DNA of 39,143 bases from Phycisphaeraceae bacterium (lineage in GTDB: Bacteria; Planctomycetota; Phycisphaerae; Phycisphaerales; Phycisphaeraceae), in contig JADLFV010000058.1 of assembly GCA_020849625.1 (NCBI GenBank), positions 1-39,143 on the forward strand, given 5' to 3'. Made by a program: the position numbers and the translations under genes. The notes under the pieces were generated by a model, which saw nothing but the letters and a program-made list of their open reading frames with translations, did not search any database and was not told the origin of the DNA. Below are positions 30,867 to 39,143 of this stretch, piece after piece (position 1 is the stretch's first letter; the number at the start of each line of letters is the position of its first letter).

Positions 30867-30929
30867 CCGTTGCCCGCTCCACGCCCTTGACTTATCCTGC
30901 TGCGGATACACCTCCCAGGGGTCGCCATC

Positions 30930-33900
30930 ATGATTGGATCTTTGCTGCTGGTCGGCGCGCTGGCACTGATCGCTCTGATCGTGGCGGTGCGCCAGAGGAG
31001 TCGCATTGAAGATCTGCAACAACAGATCGACCGCCTGCGCATGCAGGTGCGCCAGCCGCGCCCCACCGTTGCACCGCCCACGTCGCCGCAGACCAGAGCT
31101 GATGCTGCTCCCGATGCTCGCAGCGAATCCGTGTGGACTTCCCCCCCTGCCGCACCATCACCATCGCCACCGCCACCACCCCCGCCCCCGGAAATGGAGG
31201 TGGAAGTGGAAGAAGAGGTTTTCGAACTCGAACCTGCACCTGTGCCGCAGGCAGCGACACCTGTCGCGTCACCCGTGGAGCCCATGAAGCCTGCGACAAC
31301 CAGCGAACCGACGCCCCAACCCGCCCGGGCGGGACTCGAAGAAAAGCTCGGCATGCGCCTGTTCGTGTGGATCGGCGGCATCGCCCTGCTGCTGGCGGGC
31401 ATCTACCTCGTCCAGTACACCGCACAGCGCGGTTGGCTCTCGGAACAGGTGCGCGTCATCCTGGCCGCCATCTTCGGCCTGGCCCTGGTGATCGGCGGTG
31501 AGCCGATGCGCCGACAAAGCTTCCGCATCGCGCAGGCACTGACCGGCGCGGGCGTGGCGGTGCTCTACGGCTGCATCGTGGCGGCGGTCAATCTCCATCA
31601 CCTGATCGGCATGCCGCTGGGCTTCTCGCTCATGGTCGTGCTGACCGCGGGCGCGGTGTTCCTCTCGCTGCGGCACGGCGTGTACGTCGCATTGCTGGCG
31701 CTGATCGGCGGGTTCGCCACCCCGGCCATCCTCACCCAAGGTGATCCGCCCCCGGGCGCGACGCTCAGTTTTCTGTTGCTGCTGGAGATCGGGCTGACCG
31801 TCGTCACCCGCCGCCGGGGATGGTTGTCCATCTCGCTGCTGACGCTGATCGCAGCCCTGATCTGGGCGTTGATGATCACCATCTTCGAGTACAACCCGGC
31901 CAACCGCGTGTGGATCGGGATGTTCATCATCGGCACCGCGGCGGTTTACGTGGTCAGTGCCGCGACCACCTTCACGGAAACGGACAGCTCCCGCCGCATG
32001 CACCCGGTGGCGCTGGCGATCGGGGCGCTGCTCAGTTGCGTGGCGATGATGGCGCTGCTGGCTGTTTACGGGCGCTACTCACCGTTCGAACTGGGCATGC
32101 TGATGCTGCTGAGCGCGGGCGGGATCGTGCTGGCGCGGATTGATTGTCGTTACCTGGCGGTGCCGTGGATCGCAGCCACCGTGGCGGCCATGCTGATGAT
32201 CGCGTCGTCATTCGAGCAGCCGCCGGCGGTGCGCCCGATGGCGTGGTTCACGTTCGGATTCGGGGCCTTGTTCTGCCTGGGCGGTTATGCCTGCATCCGG
32301 GTCAACGTGAAAGCGGGCGTGTGGGCCGGCTTCAGCGCGGCGACAGCGGTGGTGTATGTGCTGGTGGCGCGCCTGGTGCTGGAAGGCAACGCTCATCCGC
32401 CGCAGTGGTTCGACTGGTGGATGCCGGCCGCGGCCGCGGCGCTGCTGCTTAGCGCGATGGCAGCGACGGTCTATCGCATGAGCAACCGCGTGCCGGTCAA
32501 TGCCCTGTCGCTGGGCGCGGCGGCGCTGGCGACGTTGGCGCTGGCGTGGGGGCCTGACGCGCAATGGTTAGCCAGTGGTTGGATGGCGATCGCTCTGGCG
32601 GCGGTGCTGCTGCTGGAGTTTTTCGGCATCGCGGCCATGCGCTGGGTGATCGTGTGGTGTACGGCGTTGAGCGTGGCGGTGCTGATCGCGCCGGGGCCGT
32701 TCGCTGCGGCAACGATCGGGCCGGGCGTGGTGTTCAACCTGCTGCTGGCGCAATATGGATTGCCGACGGTGGCGGCTGGGCTGATTGCGTGGCGATTGCT
32801 GCGGACGGGACAGCAGCCGATGGCGTGGGCGATGCAGATTGTCACCGTGGCGGGCATGGCGGTGACCGCGGCGCTGCTGATCCGTCACGGCTTCCACCCG
32901 AAGATGAACGAGCCGGGCGTGCGGCTGATCGAATGGCCCACTTACGCCTGCGTGTGGATGGTTGTCGCCATCGCGCTGCTCGTGCTGGGCAAGCGGTGGC
33001 AGCAGCGCGTGCTGGCGTGGACGGGTGTGGGCTTGTGCTGGCTGGGTGTGCTGATCTGCCTGGTCGGCGCGGGGCTGGCGAGCAATCCGATCTGGCGGCA
33101 TGAGCATGTCGGCACGTGGCCGGTGCTGAACGTGCTGCTGTATGTCTATGGCGGCCCGCTGCTGCTGGCGGTGGTGGCGGCGGCCCTGGCGCGGCAGGTC
33201 GAGGAGTTGCGCCAGGCGGTGATCCCGCTGACCGTCGCGGCCATGCTGCTGGGCGTCATCCTCGTGGCGGTGGAAGTGCGTCACGGCTTCCGCGCTGACC
33301 TGGATGGCTACATGAACCATACCACCTTCAGCATGGTCGAACTGGCCACGTACGTGATCGCGTGGCAGATGCTGGGCCTGTTGCTGGGCATCGCCGGCAG
33401 ATGGCGCAACAGCATCGTGCTGCAGCGCGGCGGACAGGTGATCGCGCTGACAGCCCTGGCGGTGTGCATGTTTGGCTCCGTGCTGGCGTACAACCCGCTG
33501 TGGTGGGATGAATCGGTCGGCGCCATGAGGGTGTTCAACTGGCTGCTGTATCTCTACGGCCTGCCCGCGCTGCTGACACTGGCGGCCCTGCTGCTGTGGC
33601 GCGATCAATTGCCGCTGCGCGTCGTGCATGCGGTGGCGGCGCTGATCCTGCTGTTCGTGCTCATCAGCCTCGAACTGCGCCAGGGATTCCAGGGCGCGAT
33701 CCTCCGAGTCGGCTCGGTCAGCAACGCGGAGATGTACGGCTATTCGCTGGCGTGGGTGCTGTTCGGCGCGATGCTGCTGGTGCTGGGCATCATCCGCCGC
33801 AGCGCCGCGATGCGCTACGCCTCGGCGGCCGTCATGGTGCTGACCATCGGCAAAGTCTTCGCCCTCGACACCCGCCACCTCGACGGCCTGTACCGCGTGC

Positions 33901-33995
33901 TGTCGCTGCTGGGCCTGGGCGTCATCCTGTTGGGTCTGGGCTATCTGTATCAGAAATTCGTTTTCCGCCGCCCGGAGCGTGAACCAATCGACTGA
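30930..33995 (+). CDS. DUF2339 family large membrane protein (1021 aa)
   Basis: An N-terminal membrane helix (MIGSLLLVGALALIALIVAV) is followed by a short coiled coil (RIEDLQQQIDRLRMQ), a Pro/Glu-rich linker to about residue 130, and then the DUF2339 body of some 25 membrane helices, beginning GLEEKLGMRLFVWIGGIALL. The body has internal repeats: the 'VRHGFHP / VRHGFRA / LRQGFQG' segments recur three times in the second half. The family end (GKVFALDTRHLDGLYRVLSL, then a last helix and a basic tail) is present. Function of the family is unknown; it is probably linked to the cell envelope. Length is normal. Confidence 0.9.
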   Translation: MIGSLLLVGALALIALIVAVRQRSRIEDLQQQIDRLRMQVRQPRPTVAPPTSPQTRADAAPDARSESVWTSPPAAPSPSPPPPPPPPEMEVEVEEEVFELEPAPVPQAATPVASPVEPMKPATTSEPTPQPARAGLEEKLGMRLFVWIGGIALLLAGIYLVQYTAQRGWLSEQVRVILAAIFGLALVIGGEPMRRQSFRIAQALTGAGVAVLYGCIVAAVNLHHLIGMPLGFSLMVVLTAGAVFLSLRHGVYVALLALIGGFATPAILTQGDPPPGATLSFLLLLEIGLTVVTRRRGWLSISLLTLIAALIWALMITIFEYNPANRVWIGMFIIGTAAVYVVSAATTFTETDSSRRMHPVALAIGALLSCVAMMALLAVYGRYSPFELGMLMLLSAGGIVLARIDCRYLAVPWIAATVAAMLMIASSFEQPPAVRPMAWFTFGFGALFCLGGYACIRVNVKAGVWAGFSAATAVVYVLVARLVLEGNAHPPQWFDWWMPAAAAALLLSAMAATVYRMSNRVPVNALSLGAAALATLALAWGPDAQWLASGWMAIALAAVLLLEFFGIAAMRWVIVWCTALSVAVLIAPGPFAAATIGPGVVFNLLLAQYGLPTVAAGLIAWRLLRTGQQPMAWAMQIVTVAGMAVTAALLIRHGFHPKMNEPGVRLIEWPTYACVWMVVAIALLVLGKRWQQRVLAWTGVGLCWLGVLICLVGAGLASNPIWRHEHVGTWPVLNVLLYVYGGPLLLAVVAAALARQVEELRQAVIPLTVAAMLLGVILVAVEVRHGFRADLDGYMNHTTFSMVELATYVIAWQMLGLLLGIAGRWRNSIVLQRGGQVIALTALAVCMFGSVLAYNPLWWDESVGAMRVFNWLLYLYGLPALLTLAALLLWRDQLPLRVVHAVAALILLFVLISLELRQGFQGAILRVGSVSNAEMYGYSLAWVLFGAMLLVLGIIRRSAAMRYASAAVMVLTIGKVFALDTRHLDGLYRVLSLLGLGVILLGLGYLYQKFVFRRPEREPID

Positions 33996-34141
33996 GCCGC
34001 CCGCCGATTCTTGCCGCACGTAAGATGCCGATATAAATAGAGATAGCGACCGCCGCCCCCGCGCCGGCCCGTGGTTTTTCTTCCTCGCAACCGATCGCGA
34101 GATATACTTGTTTCAGCAGGCCGATTGGTGTGGGAGCAACT

Positions 34142-35002
34142 ATGCTGGAGCGAGGAATCAAGCAACTGACACTGGCGGGACTGGCGATGCTGCTGGCGAT
34201 TTCGCCTGCCGCCGCGCTGACCATCATGATCGACTTCAACGATCCCGCACAAGCCAACACCACCGACGTCAACAACAGCGTCGTCAGCACCTTCGACATC
34301 ACCGCCTACGGCTTCAGTGATCCGGCTGACCGCTTCAACATCTACAACGGCATCCTCACCGCTCTCGATTACGACTTCCACGGCATCCCCACCGCCAGCC
34401 AGTATCTGTTCAGCCCCATCCCCGACGGCTACCAACTGGACATCGACTTCGAGATCGGCGACGTCGGCAGCACACCCGCCAACGGCGACAGCGAATACTA
34501 CTTCGTCCAACTCGGCTCCTTCGTCAGCTCACCCCTGGCGCCCAGCAACGCCCTGGGCTTGTCCGTCAACTTCGGAGCCATCAACGGCAACTACAGCTTC
34601 GGCTCCACCCTCGCCTCCATCTTCACCAACAGCATCAACCTGCTCGACATCACCCTCACCGAGGGCAACCTCAACAACACCATCAACGCCATCAACGGCA
34701 CACTCGCCCACGAGATCGGCCACACCCTCTCACTGCAGCACGTCAAAGTCGAAGGCGCCATGACGCCCACCGGCCTCAAACCCATCATGGCCACCGGCAC
34801 CGTCGCCTCCGGCCTGCAGAACGCCGACCGCCTGATCGACCGCGAGTTCGCCACCTTTGCCGCTCTCTCCGACAGCTTCGGCAACCAGCCCAGCCTGCAG
34901 CAACTGGTCAACGTCCTGGGTCTGCGACCCATTCCCGAACCCGGCACATTGCTGCTGATCGGCCCTGGCCTCATCCTGCTCTACCATCGCCGCCCCGCCT
35001 GA
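34142..35002 (+). CDS. PEP-CTERM zincin-like metalloprotease
   Basis: A secreted protein of about 286 residues with signal peptide (LTLAGLAMLLAISPAAA) and a metzincin-type zinc motif, TLAHEIGHTLSLQH: HExxH followed by the third His three residues later, close to but shorter than the classic HExxHxxGxxH. A Met appears downstream in PIMATG, as for a Met-turn. The C-terminus is a PEP-CTERM signal (IPEPGTLLLIGPGLILLY then HRRPA). ATG 34142 is preceded by GGAG with 5 nt spacing; a GTG at 34130 is less likely. Probably a cell-surface protease; substrate unknown. Confidence 0.82.
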   Translation: MLERGIKQLTLAGLAMLLAISPAAALTIMIDFNDPAQANTTDVNNSVVSTFDITAYGFSDPADRFNIYNGILTALDYDFHGIPTASQYLFSPIPDGYQLDIDFEIGDVGSTPANGDSEYYFVQLGSFVSSPLAPSNALGLSVNFGAINGNYSFGSTLASIFTNSINLLDITLTEGNLNNTINAINGTLAHEIGHTLSLQHVKVEGAMTPTGLKPIMATGTVASGLQNADRLIDREFATFAALSDSFGNQPSLQQLVNVLGLRPIPEPGTLLLIGPGLILLYHRRPA

Positions 35003-35059
35003 CCGCGCGACCATTGATACGGATTACAGTTGAAATTCGTGCCTTGCGGCGAGCCCACT

Positions 35060-35683
35060 TCAGTCGGCATGTCTGCCCGCGCCACGACGCAGCAGCCCCA
35101 TCGTCACCGTCATGCACAAGATCGAAACAGCGGCCGGTTCAGGAATGAAGAACGCGGTGATGGGTGTGGCGGGGTCGGACTCATAGGCGAAGCCGTAGAT
35201 GTGGATCGCACCTGGTGTGAGGGAAGCGAGGCTGTCAACGGACAGATCGACGAAGCCGAAGTGCTGCGACCACGCGCCGAGGCTGTCCTCGATGCCGAAG
35301 CGCAGGCCCAGGAGGTAGCGATCGTCGATGAGGTTCGACGAGGTGGTCAAGGTGGCGCTGGCGGCGAAATCGGCATCCGCTGCGCCGATGAGCTCGCCGG
35401 GTTGCAACTTCCGCACGTCGCTGAGCGCCGCGGAGACGATGGCCCCGCCTGGGATGAAGGGCGCAGCGAGTTGGCCGGCCTGGAGCGTGTGGCCCAGGGG
35501 TGAACCGTAGGTCCAGGTCAGATCGATATGGGAGTCGATCAGATCGACGAAGTCGTTCTGGGTGGGTTTGTCGCCGGTCTCGAAAAAGGATTTGAGCACG
35601 GGTCGCACCAGGATGGGGGCGGGGCAGGGCTTGACGACGATGAGCAAACACAAAACAGCCAAGCACAGGATGCGGCGCGACAT
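35060..35683 (-). CDS. Exported PEP-CTERM protein (207 aa)
   Basis: The signal peptide is MSRRILCLAVLCLLIVVKPC. The mature part starts with VLKSFFETGDKPTQNDFVDL, a short motif of the kind that heads many phage-tail-fibre-like and structural proteins, and goes on as a strand-rich domain (GLRFGIEDSLGAWSQHFGFV). The end is a PEP-CTERM signal (FIPEPAAVSILCMTVTMGLL, then RRGAGRHAD). AGGAGA lies 8 nt before ATG 35683, which decides the start over earlier in-frame codons. No enzyme motif was found. It converges with the zincin gene, with 57 bp between the stops. Confidence 0.8.
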   Translation of the reverse strand: MSRRILCLAVLCLLIVVKPCPAPILVRPVLKSFFETGDKPTQNDFVDLIDSHIDLTWTYGSPLGHTLQAGQLAAPFIPGGAIVSAALSDVRKLQPGELIGAADADFAASATLTTSSNLIDDRYLLGLRFGIEDSLGAWSQHFGFVDLSVDSLASLTPGAIHIYGFAYESDPATPITAFFIPEPAAVSILCMTVTMGLLRRGAGRHAD

Positions 35684-35722
35684 ATCTTTTCTCCTACCAG
35701 GTTGGGAAATGCATTTAGAATG

Positions 35723-35752
35723 ATTATATCTGCTGTGAGATGTCCACCACAA
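35723..35752 (-). promoter_or_regulatory. Promoter of the 207-residue PEP-CTERM gene
   Basis: TTGTGG (35752-35747) and a perfect TATAAT (35728-35723) on the minus strand are 18 bp apart, about 40 bp before the start codon. Confidence 0.6.
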
Positions 35753-35797
35753 GCAATAAAAAACATAAATCAGGTGACATCCGAAGCAACTGACACG

Positions 35798-35874
35798 AAA
35801 AAGGTTCCAGGAACCTTTTTCTAGAAATACCTATTTTTGCAGCACAACCAGAAAAAGGTGTCAGGAACCTTTTT
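35798..35874 (+). repeat. Paired AAAAAGGT...ACCTTTTT palindromes, locus 3
   Basis: Copy 1 (35798-35820, GGTTCCAGGAACC centre) is a perfect palindrome; copy 2 (35852-35874) is identical to the first copy of locus 1. The spacer is 31 bp, as at locus 1 to within one base. Confidence 0.85.
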
Positions 35875-35960
35875 ACTGTGGAAGGCCCTCCATGTGTTCA
35901 CGGGGGGCTAAATGCACCGCCCTGCCGCTTCACAATGACCAAACAAAAACCTATCATTAA

Positions 35961-36785
35961 TTGGTGCATCCCCTCCCCTTTCGCCTCGACTCGCTCTACG
36001 ACATGCCCAGTTGGTGCAACCGGGCCGGCCGGGCTGACCGCTGCGCCTGCCAGGTGATCGACGTCGGCAAACTCTGGCGGCACATCCCAAGCAATGACTG
36101 GCACATGCTCAATGCCTCTCCACTTCCGGGGCCGGGGGCGGGGGCACGACGCCGCAGCACCACCGTGCAACCCCTGGTTGAAACCCACTTCCAACTGCAC
36201 CGCCACCAGATCCCCGCCCTGCGCCTGACCCGCCATCTGCGCGGCCACGACCGCATCCATCGCTGCCACATCGTCCGCTTTCAACACCTGAGTCTGCAAC
36301 TGCCTGCCGACTGGACACAGAACCTGCGCCTGCAACGCTGGCGTCTGCACCAGCGCTTAAGTCAGCACTTTTTCATCTGTCCCTGGTGTGAGCGGAAATC
36401 CAAACATCTCTACATGCCGCGCTGCACCAACGGCGAATACGCCGACGCCCGCATCCTCGCTGAATATCTTCGCCGCGAACACCCCGCGATTGACCTCGAC
36501 AACCCGCAACATCCCAAACTTCCGGGGGCCTTGGTCGCGGTGATCGCCCGTTACGCATTGGTGTTTCAACCCCGCCGCTTTCTCTGCCGCGCCTGCCTGG
36601 GCCTGCGTTACGGCGACGTGAAGAATGCATCCCAGTTTTATCGCGGCCACGTTGAGCGGAATCCCCCGCTGGACAACGCTGATGCCCGCAGGCTGCTGCA
36701 CCTGACCCTGCTGCACCTGCGCGCTTCTCTGACCATCCCCCGCCGCCCGCCGCCCATCCCCGCCCGTTTCCGTTCTCCCACATAG
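35961..36785 (+). CDS. Zinc-ribbon protein of mobile-element type
   Basis: The product (about 274 residues from TTG 35961) has two CxxC knuckles far apart, FFICPWCERKSKHLYMPRC and RRFLCRACLGLRYGDVKN. This resembles a widespread family of uncharacterised zinc-ribbon proteins ('CP.C.rr...LY....f.CR.C..L.Y'), often found near insertion elements. The N-terminal half is rich in His, Arg and Gln and has strand-like segments (VQPLVETHFQLHRHQ). The start is uncertain: a TAA precedes TTG 35961, no Shine-Dalgarno is seen, and ATG 36003 is an alternative. The stop lies inside the first REP of the next cluster. Probably DNA-related, but this is inference. Confidence 0.65.
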   Translation: MVHPLPFRLDSLYDMPSWCNRAGRADRCACQVIDVGKLWRHIPSNDWHMLNASPLPGPGAGARRRSTTVQPLVETHFQLHRHQIPALRLTRHLRGHDRIHRCHIVRFQHLSLQLPADWTQNLRLQRWRLHQRLSQHFFICPWCERKSKHLYMPRCTNGEYADARILAEYLRREHPAIDLDNPQHPKLPGALVAVIARYALVFQPRRFLCRACLGLRYGDVKNASQFYRGHVERNPPLDNADARRLLHLTLLHLRASLTIPRRPPPIPARFRSPT

Positions 36786-36886
36786 CCCCGGCCTCGGCCG
36801 GGGTTCCCCACCACATAGCCCCGGGCTTGCCCGGGGTCCCCGAAAAATAAAAACCACCGGACCCCGGCCAAGGCCGGGGCTATATG
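36780..36886 (+). repeat. REP cluster 1 (CCCCGGCCTTGGCCGGGG family)
   Basis: Three units: direct at 36780-36808 (centre CTCGG variant) and 36812-36840 (GGGCTTGCCC variant with compensating changes in both arms), and inverted at 36859-36886. Each is a GC palindrome headed by ACATAG or ending CTATATG. The compensatory change in unit 2 shows that the hairpin is under selection. The cluster ends 16 bp before the RAYT start. Confidence 0.85.
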
Positions 36887-36902
36887 CGATACCATCCGTC
36901 AC

Positions 36903-37616
36903 ATGGCCACCGTGGGGATTCACATCGTCACCACCACCTTCGGCACCTGGCTTCCGGGCGATGATCGCGGTCACTGGTCGCCGCTGTTCGATATGTACGG
37001 CCAACTCCTCGAGCGCGGCTGCAAACTCAACCTGCCCGACCAAACCACCCAAACCCGCGCCCGCGCACTGATGAACGAACCACCCAAATATCTCGACGAC
37101 CACGAGCAACAGGTCGTTGCCGACATCCTCGCCGGTTTGGCCGCCCCTCCCCCACATAGCCCCGGCCTTGGCCGGGGTCCCCAACCATATAGCCCCGGCC
37201 TTGGCCGGGGTCCCCACGCCCGGGGTCCTGTTTCGGATGGCGCACCTGATGATTCGATTTCAAAACCCCGGCCAAGGCCGGGGCTATATGAGGGAACCGG
37301 CGGCGAACTGTATCCCTATCCCGTCTGCTACGCGGCCGCCATCGAACACAATCACGCCCACTTCCTTTTCGGCCCCATCGCCGAAAACCTCGACCGCTTC
37401 GTCGGCCGCCTCAAAGGCATGTCCTCCAGCGCCGTATTGTAACTGCCGCCAAACGCCGACCGATCACATACATGGTCCGCCCGGTTCTGGCACGTCTTCC
37501 TGTTCGATGAATCAGCCATCTCCACCGTGCAAGCCTACATCGAACAGCACAACCAACGCCGCGGCCTGCCCTCCCCGCGCTTCGACTGCGTGCAACCGTA
37601 TCCCATCCCCACATAG
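36903..37616 (+). pseudogene. REP-associated tyrosine transposase, interrupted by REPs and a stop
   Basis: The frame starts GIHIVTTTFGTWLPGDDRGH, the standard start of RAYT/Y1 transposases. It carries the HUH motif in IEHNHAHFLFGPIAENLDRF and, after an in-frame TAA at 37440-37442, goes on as WSARFWHVFLFDE and VQAYIEQHNQRRG, where the Tyr of AYIEQHN is the candidate nucleophile. Between residues about 80 and 130 the protein is interrupted by PHSPGLGRGP-type repeats encoded by REP palindromes. The final stop TAG (37614-37616) belongs to a REP (ACATAG). The stop between HUH and Tyr would give an inactive truncated product unless it is read through. REPs on both sides mark it as their own transposase. 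Confidence 0.75.
37154..37290 (+). repeat. REP cluster 2, inside the RAYT gene
   Basis: Two direct units (37154-37182 and 37187-37215) and one inverted unit (37266-37290) lie within the transposase frame and keep it open. They encode SPGLGRGP twice and KPRPRPGLYE once. Confidence 0.85.
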
Positions 37617-37912
37617 CCCCGGCCTTGGCCGGGGTCCGCGCCAACGATTGTTCACCCATCCCCCCGGTCCAAAACGTCAATCCCCCCGGCCAAGGCCGGG
37701 GCTATATGCCCACATTCCGCCGTCCCCACATAGCCCCGGCCTTGGCCGGGGTTCCCACCACCCATTTCCCATCGCGCCCCGCAACCACACCCGCCCCCGG
37801 AAGTGATGTTGCACCCGCCACTCCCGGCCCATTTCGCCAAGGTGAACACCCCGGGGGCTTTGCCACAATCGCCCCATGTCCGCCCACATAGCCCCGGCCT
37901 TGGCCGGGCTCC
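37611..37912 (+). repeat. REP cluster 3
   Basis: Units at 37611-37637 (direct), 37684-37708 (inverted), 37728-37754 (direct) and 37886-37912 (direct). The last two are followed by the same 50 bp (ACCCATTTCCCATCGCGCCC..., then CACCCGCCCCCGGAA), so a unit of about 76 bp was duplicated: 37728-37803 and 37886-37961. No gene is supported between 37617 and 38022. Confidence 0.85.
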
Positions 37913-38022
37913 GCCACCCATTTCCCATTGCGCCCCGCAACCACACCCGCCCCCGGAAATGCGTGTCCTGACGGAACTGGCCGGAAAATTCCCACTATGC
38001 CGGACCAACACAAACCATCCCG

Positions 38023-38395
38023 CTACACTTGCAATAGCTTCAGGACGGCCCGCTCAATGCGAGTTCGCACATCAGCTAAAGCCTCACGCACCGCTGCGCG
38101 TCGTGCGGCGAGTTGCGTGGGAAAATCATCGGCGTTTGGCAATTTAGCGGCGGCAGCGGTCGCTTCCTTGCTCAGCGCTGCCAACTCGCGGTGTATCGCA
38201 TCTTTTTCGTTGTACATCCGCAACGGCAATTCCAAGGGCTTCTTGTGGATATCTCGCTCGCCTTGTTGGCCGGTGGACTGAAAAGGTTTGATTGCTTCGT
38301 TAACTACGTCGGAATTAAGTACGGCTGCGAGGTACCCCGTGTGTCCACATGGAATGTTCTAGACCGCATCGATTGTAACGAGAACGGCCAGCGGC
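38023..38395 (-). pseudogene. C-terminal relic of an N6-DNA methyltransferase/restriction enzyme
   Basis: The minus strand reads PLAVLVTIDAV, TAG (38361-38359), then NIPCGHTGYLAAVLNSD, VVNEAIKPFQSTGQQGERDI, HKKPLELPLRMYNEKDAIHR and a helical tail ending RIERAVLKLLQV at TGA 38023-38025. This is the familiar C-terminal pattern of large N6-methyltransferases and type IIG or Eco57I-like enzymes ('...Y.aavLNS..v...i...q..G...rdIhk...e.PiP.fd..d..H..La.ls'). The catalytic domain is absent and a stop interrupts the remnant. Only a gene tail remains, between the REP cluster and the rRNA terminator. Confidence 0.6.
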
Positions 38396-38497
38396 ATGCC
38401 CCTCATTCAAAAACCCATGCCTTGCGGTGCGGGTCGAGAATTTGACCTCCGCGTCCTCCGCGTCTTGGCGGTTCAATCTGAATTGGATGGGCGCATG

Positions 38498-38524
38498 AAA
38501 AAACCCCGCTTTGGGGGCGGGGTT
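38498..38524 (-). terminator. Rho-independent terminator after the 16S rRNA gene
   Basis: On the minus strand AACCCCGC (38524-38517) pairs with GCGGGGTT (38509-38502), followed by a run of T. It lies 268 nt after the 16S 3' end with no other RNA gene between. Confidence 0.75.
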
Positions 38525-38608
38525 GTGGTGGACAATGGCGGGGGGCGGGCGTTGGCCCGTGAACAGTTGGGTGGTTGACTTGGACGTGCGTTGCCGCACG
38601 GGTGTCCG

Positions 38609-38644
38609 ATCCGGCCCTTCGCTTGCGCTCAGGGCACGGCGTTG
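38609..38644 (+). repeat. Single arm of the 4.7/5.4 kb composite palindrome
   Basis: ATCCGGCCCTTCGCTTGCGC and the following CTCAGGGCACGGCGTTGG match the left arm of repeat B (5408-5443) with a few changes. No partner arm follows. Confidence 0.6.
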
Positions 38645-38701
38645 GTGGACGAGGTTGCGCTTGACGAGTCACGGGGCGGATCGCTCCGCTGAAAACAGGC
38701 T

Positions 38702-38767
38702 TGAGTCTTGAGGCTTGAGACCTGAGTTTTGGCAAACTCAAGCCTGGTTGCTCAAGCCTCAGGCCTG
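38702..38767 (+). repeat. CTTGAGGCTTGAG inverted repeat beside 16S rRNA
   Basis: TTGAGGCTTGAGACCTGAGT and its continuation pair with AAACTCAAGCC and GCTCAAGCCTCAGG to form a long imperfect hairpin 25 bp past the 16S 3' end. The units match the repeats at 7601-7712. It could serve in 16S 3' processing. Confidence 0.55.
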
Positions 38768-38786
38768 TCCCGTGATCTAAGTAATC

Positions 38787-39143
<357 letters not shown>

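Noticed and set aside
36780..37961. Possible CRISPR array, because a short palindromic unit recurs about ten times
   Set aside because: Units occur in both orientations, intervals vary from 4 to over 300 bp, and several lie in a coding frame. This is a REP cluster.
38113..38445. Plus-strand open frame of 110 codons
   Set aside because: It is antisense to the methyltransferase relic, whose translation fits a known C-terminal pattern, and has no ribosome site or motif of its own.

Overview
The window looks like chromosomal DNA of a planctomycete, most likely class Phycisphaerae. Five secreted proteins end in PEP-CTERM sorting signals, two of them with dockerin-type calcium repeats next to the signal. 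There are type II pseudopilins with the H-X9-DG type C-terminus common in planctomycetes, a CsrA, and a 16S rRNA gene whose 3' end is followed by a terminator instead of a tRNA/23S/5S operon. This placement is inference from gene content; no database was searched.

Layout. 1-1.2 kb: tail of an IS630-type transposase, a broken MazF/PemK-like toxin gene, a small unknown gene and a DUF6941 gene. 1.2-3.3 kb: acetolactate synthase (ilvB) with a promoter and a Leu/Val-rich leader peptide that suggests translation-controlled attenuation. 3.3-4.7 kb: ECF sigma factor and membrane anti-sigma factor. 4.7-5.5 kb: a decayed REP-associated tyrosine transposase (RAYT) between two inverted copies of a long palindrome. 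5.5-10 kb: housekeeping genes (methylthioadenosine phosphorylase, TSUP permease, CsrA, NifU-like protein, a PEP-CTERM protein, a fructosamine-kinase-like protein). 10-14.9 kb: a TetR-controlled tripartite drug efflux operon (TolC, EmrA-like, EmrB-like) with a clear promoter and operator.

15-30 kb is the accessory heart of the window. A LacI regulator is divergent from a LacI-like paralogue that has lost its DNA-binding domain. Then follow, all on the plus strand, two PEP-CTERM/dockerin proteins (a lectin-like and a sialidase-like one), two pseudopilins, two tandem 960-residue FG-GAP/lectin proteins, and a fusion of a sugar-binding periplasmic protein with a formylglycine-generating-enzyme-like (FGE) domain. 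Internal homologies show that the segment grew by duplication: the lectin domain of the 960-residue proteins is a circular permutation of that in the PEP-CTERM lectin, and the first copy of the sugar-binding gene survives only as a 78-codon stub. I read the locus as a secreted carbohydrate recognition and sensing module; this is inference.

30-39 kb: tRNA-Ala(GGC), a large DUF2339 membrane protein, a PEP-CTERM zincin-like protein, another PEP-CTERM protein, a zinc-ribbon protein, a second RAYT invaded by its own REP palindromes, the relic of a DNA methyltransferase/restriction gene, and the 3' part of 16S rRNA on the minus strand.

The window is unusually rich in palindromic repeats. At least four families are visible: the 4.7/5.5 kb composite, the CCCCGGCCTTGGCCGGGG REPs, paired AAAAAGGT...ACCTTTTT palindromes, and a 70 bp double-hairpin element. 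Two of the families have inserted in frame inside coding sequence.
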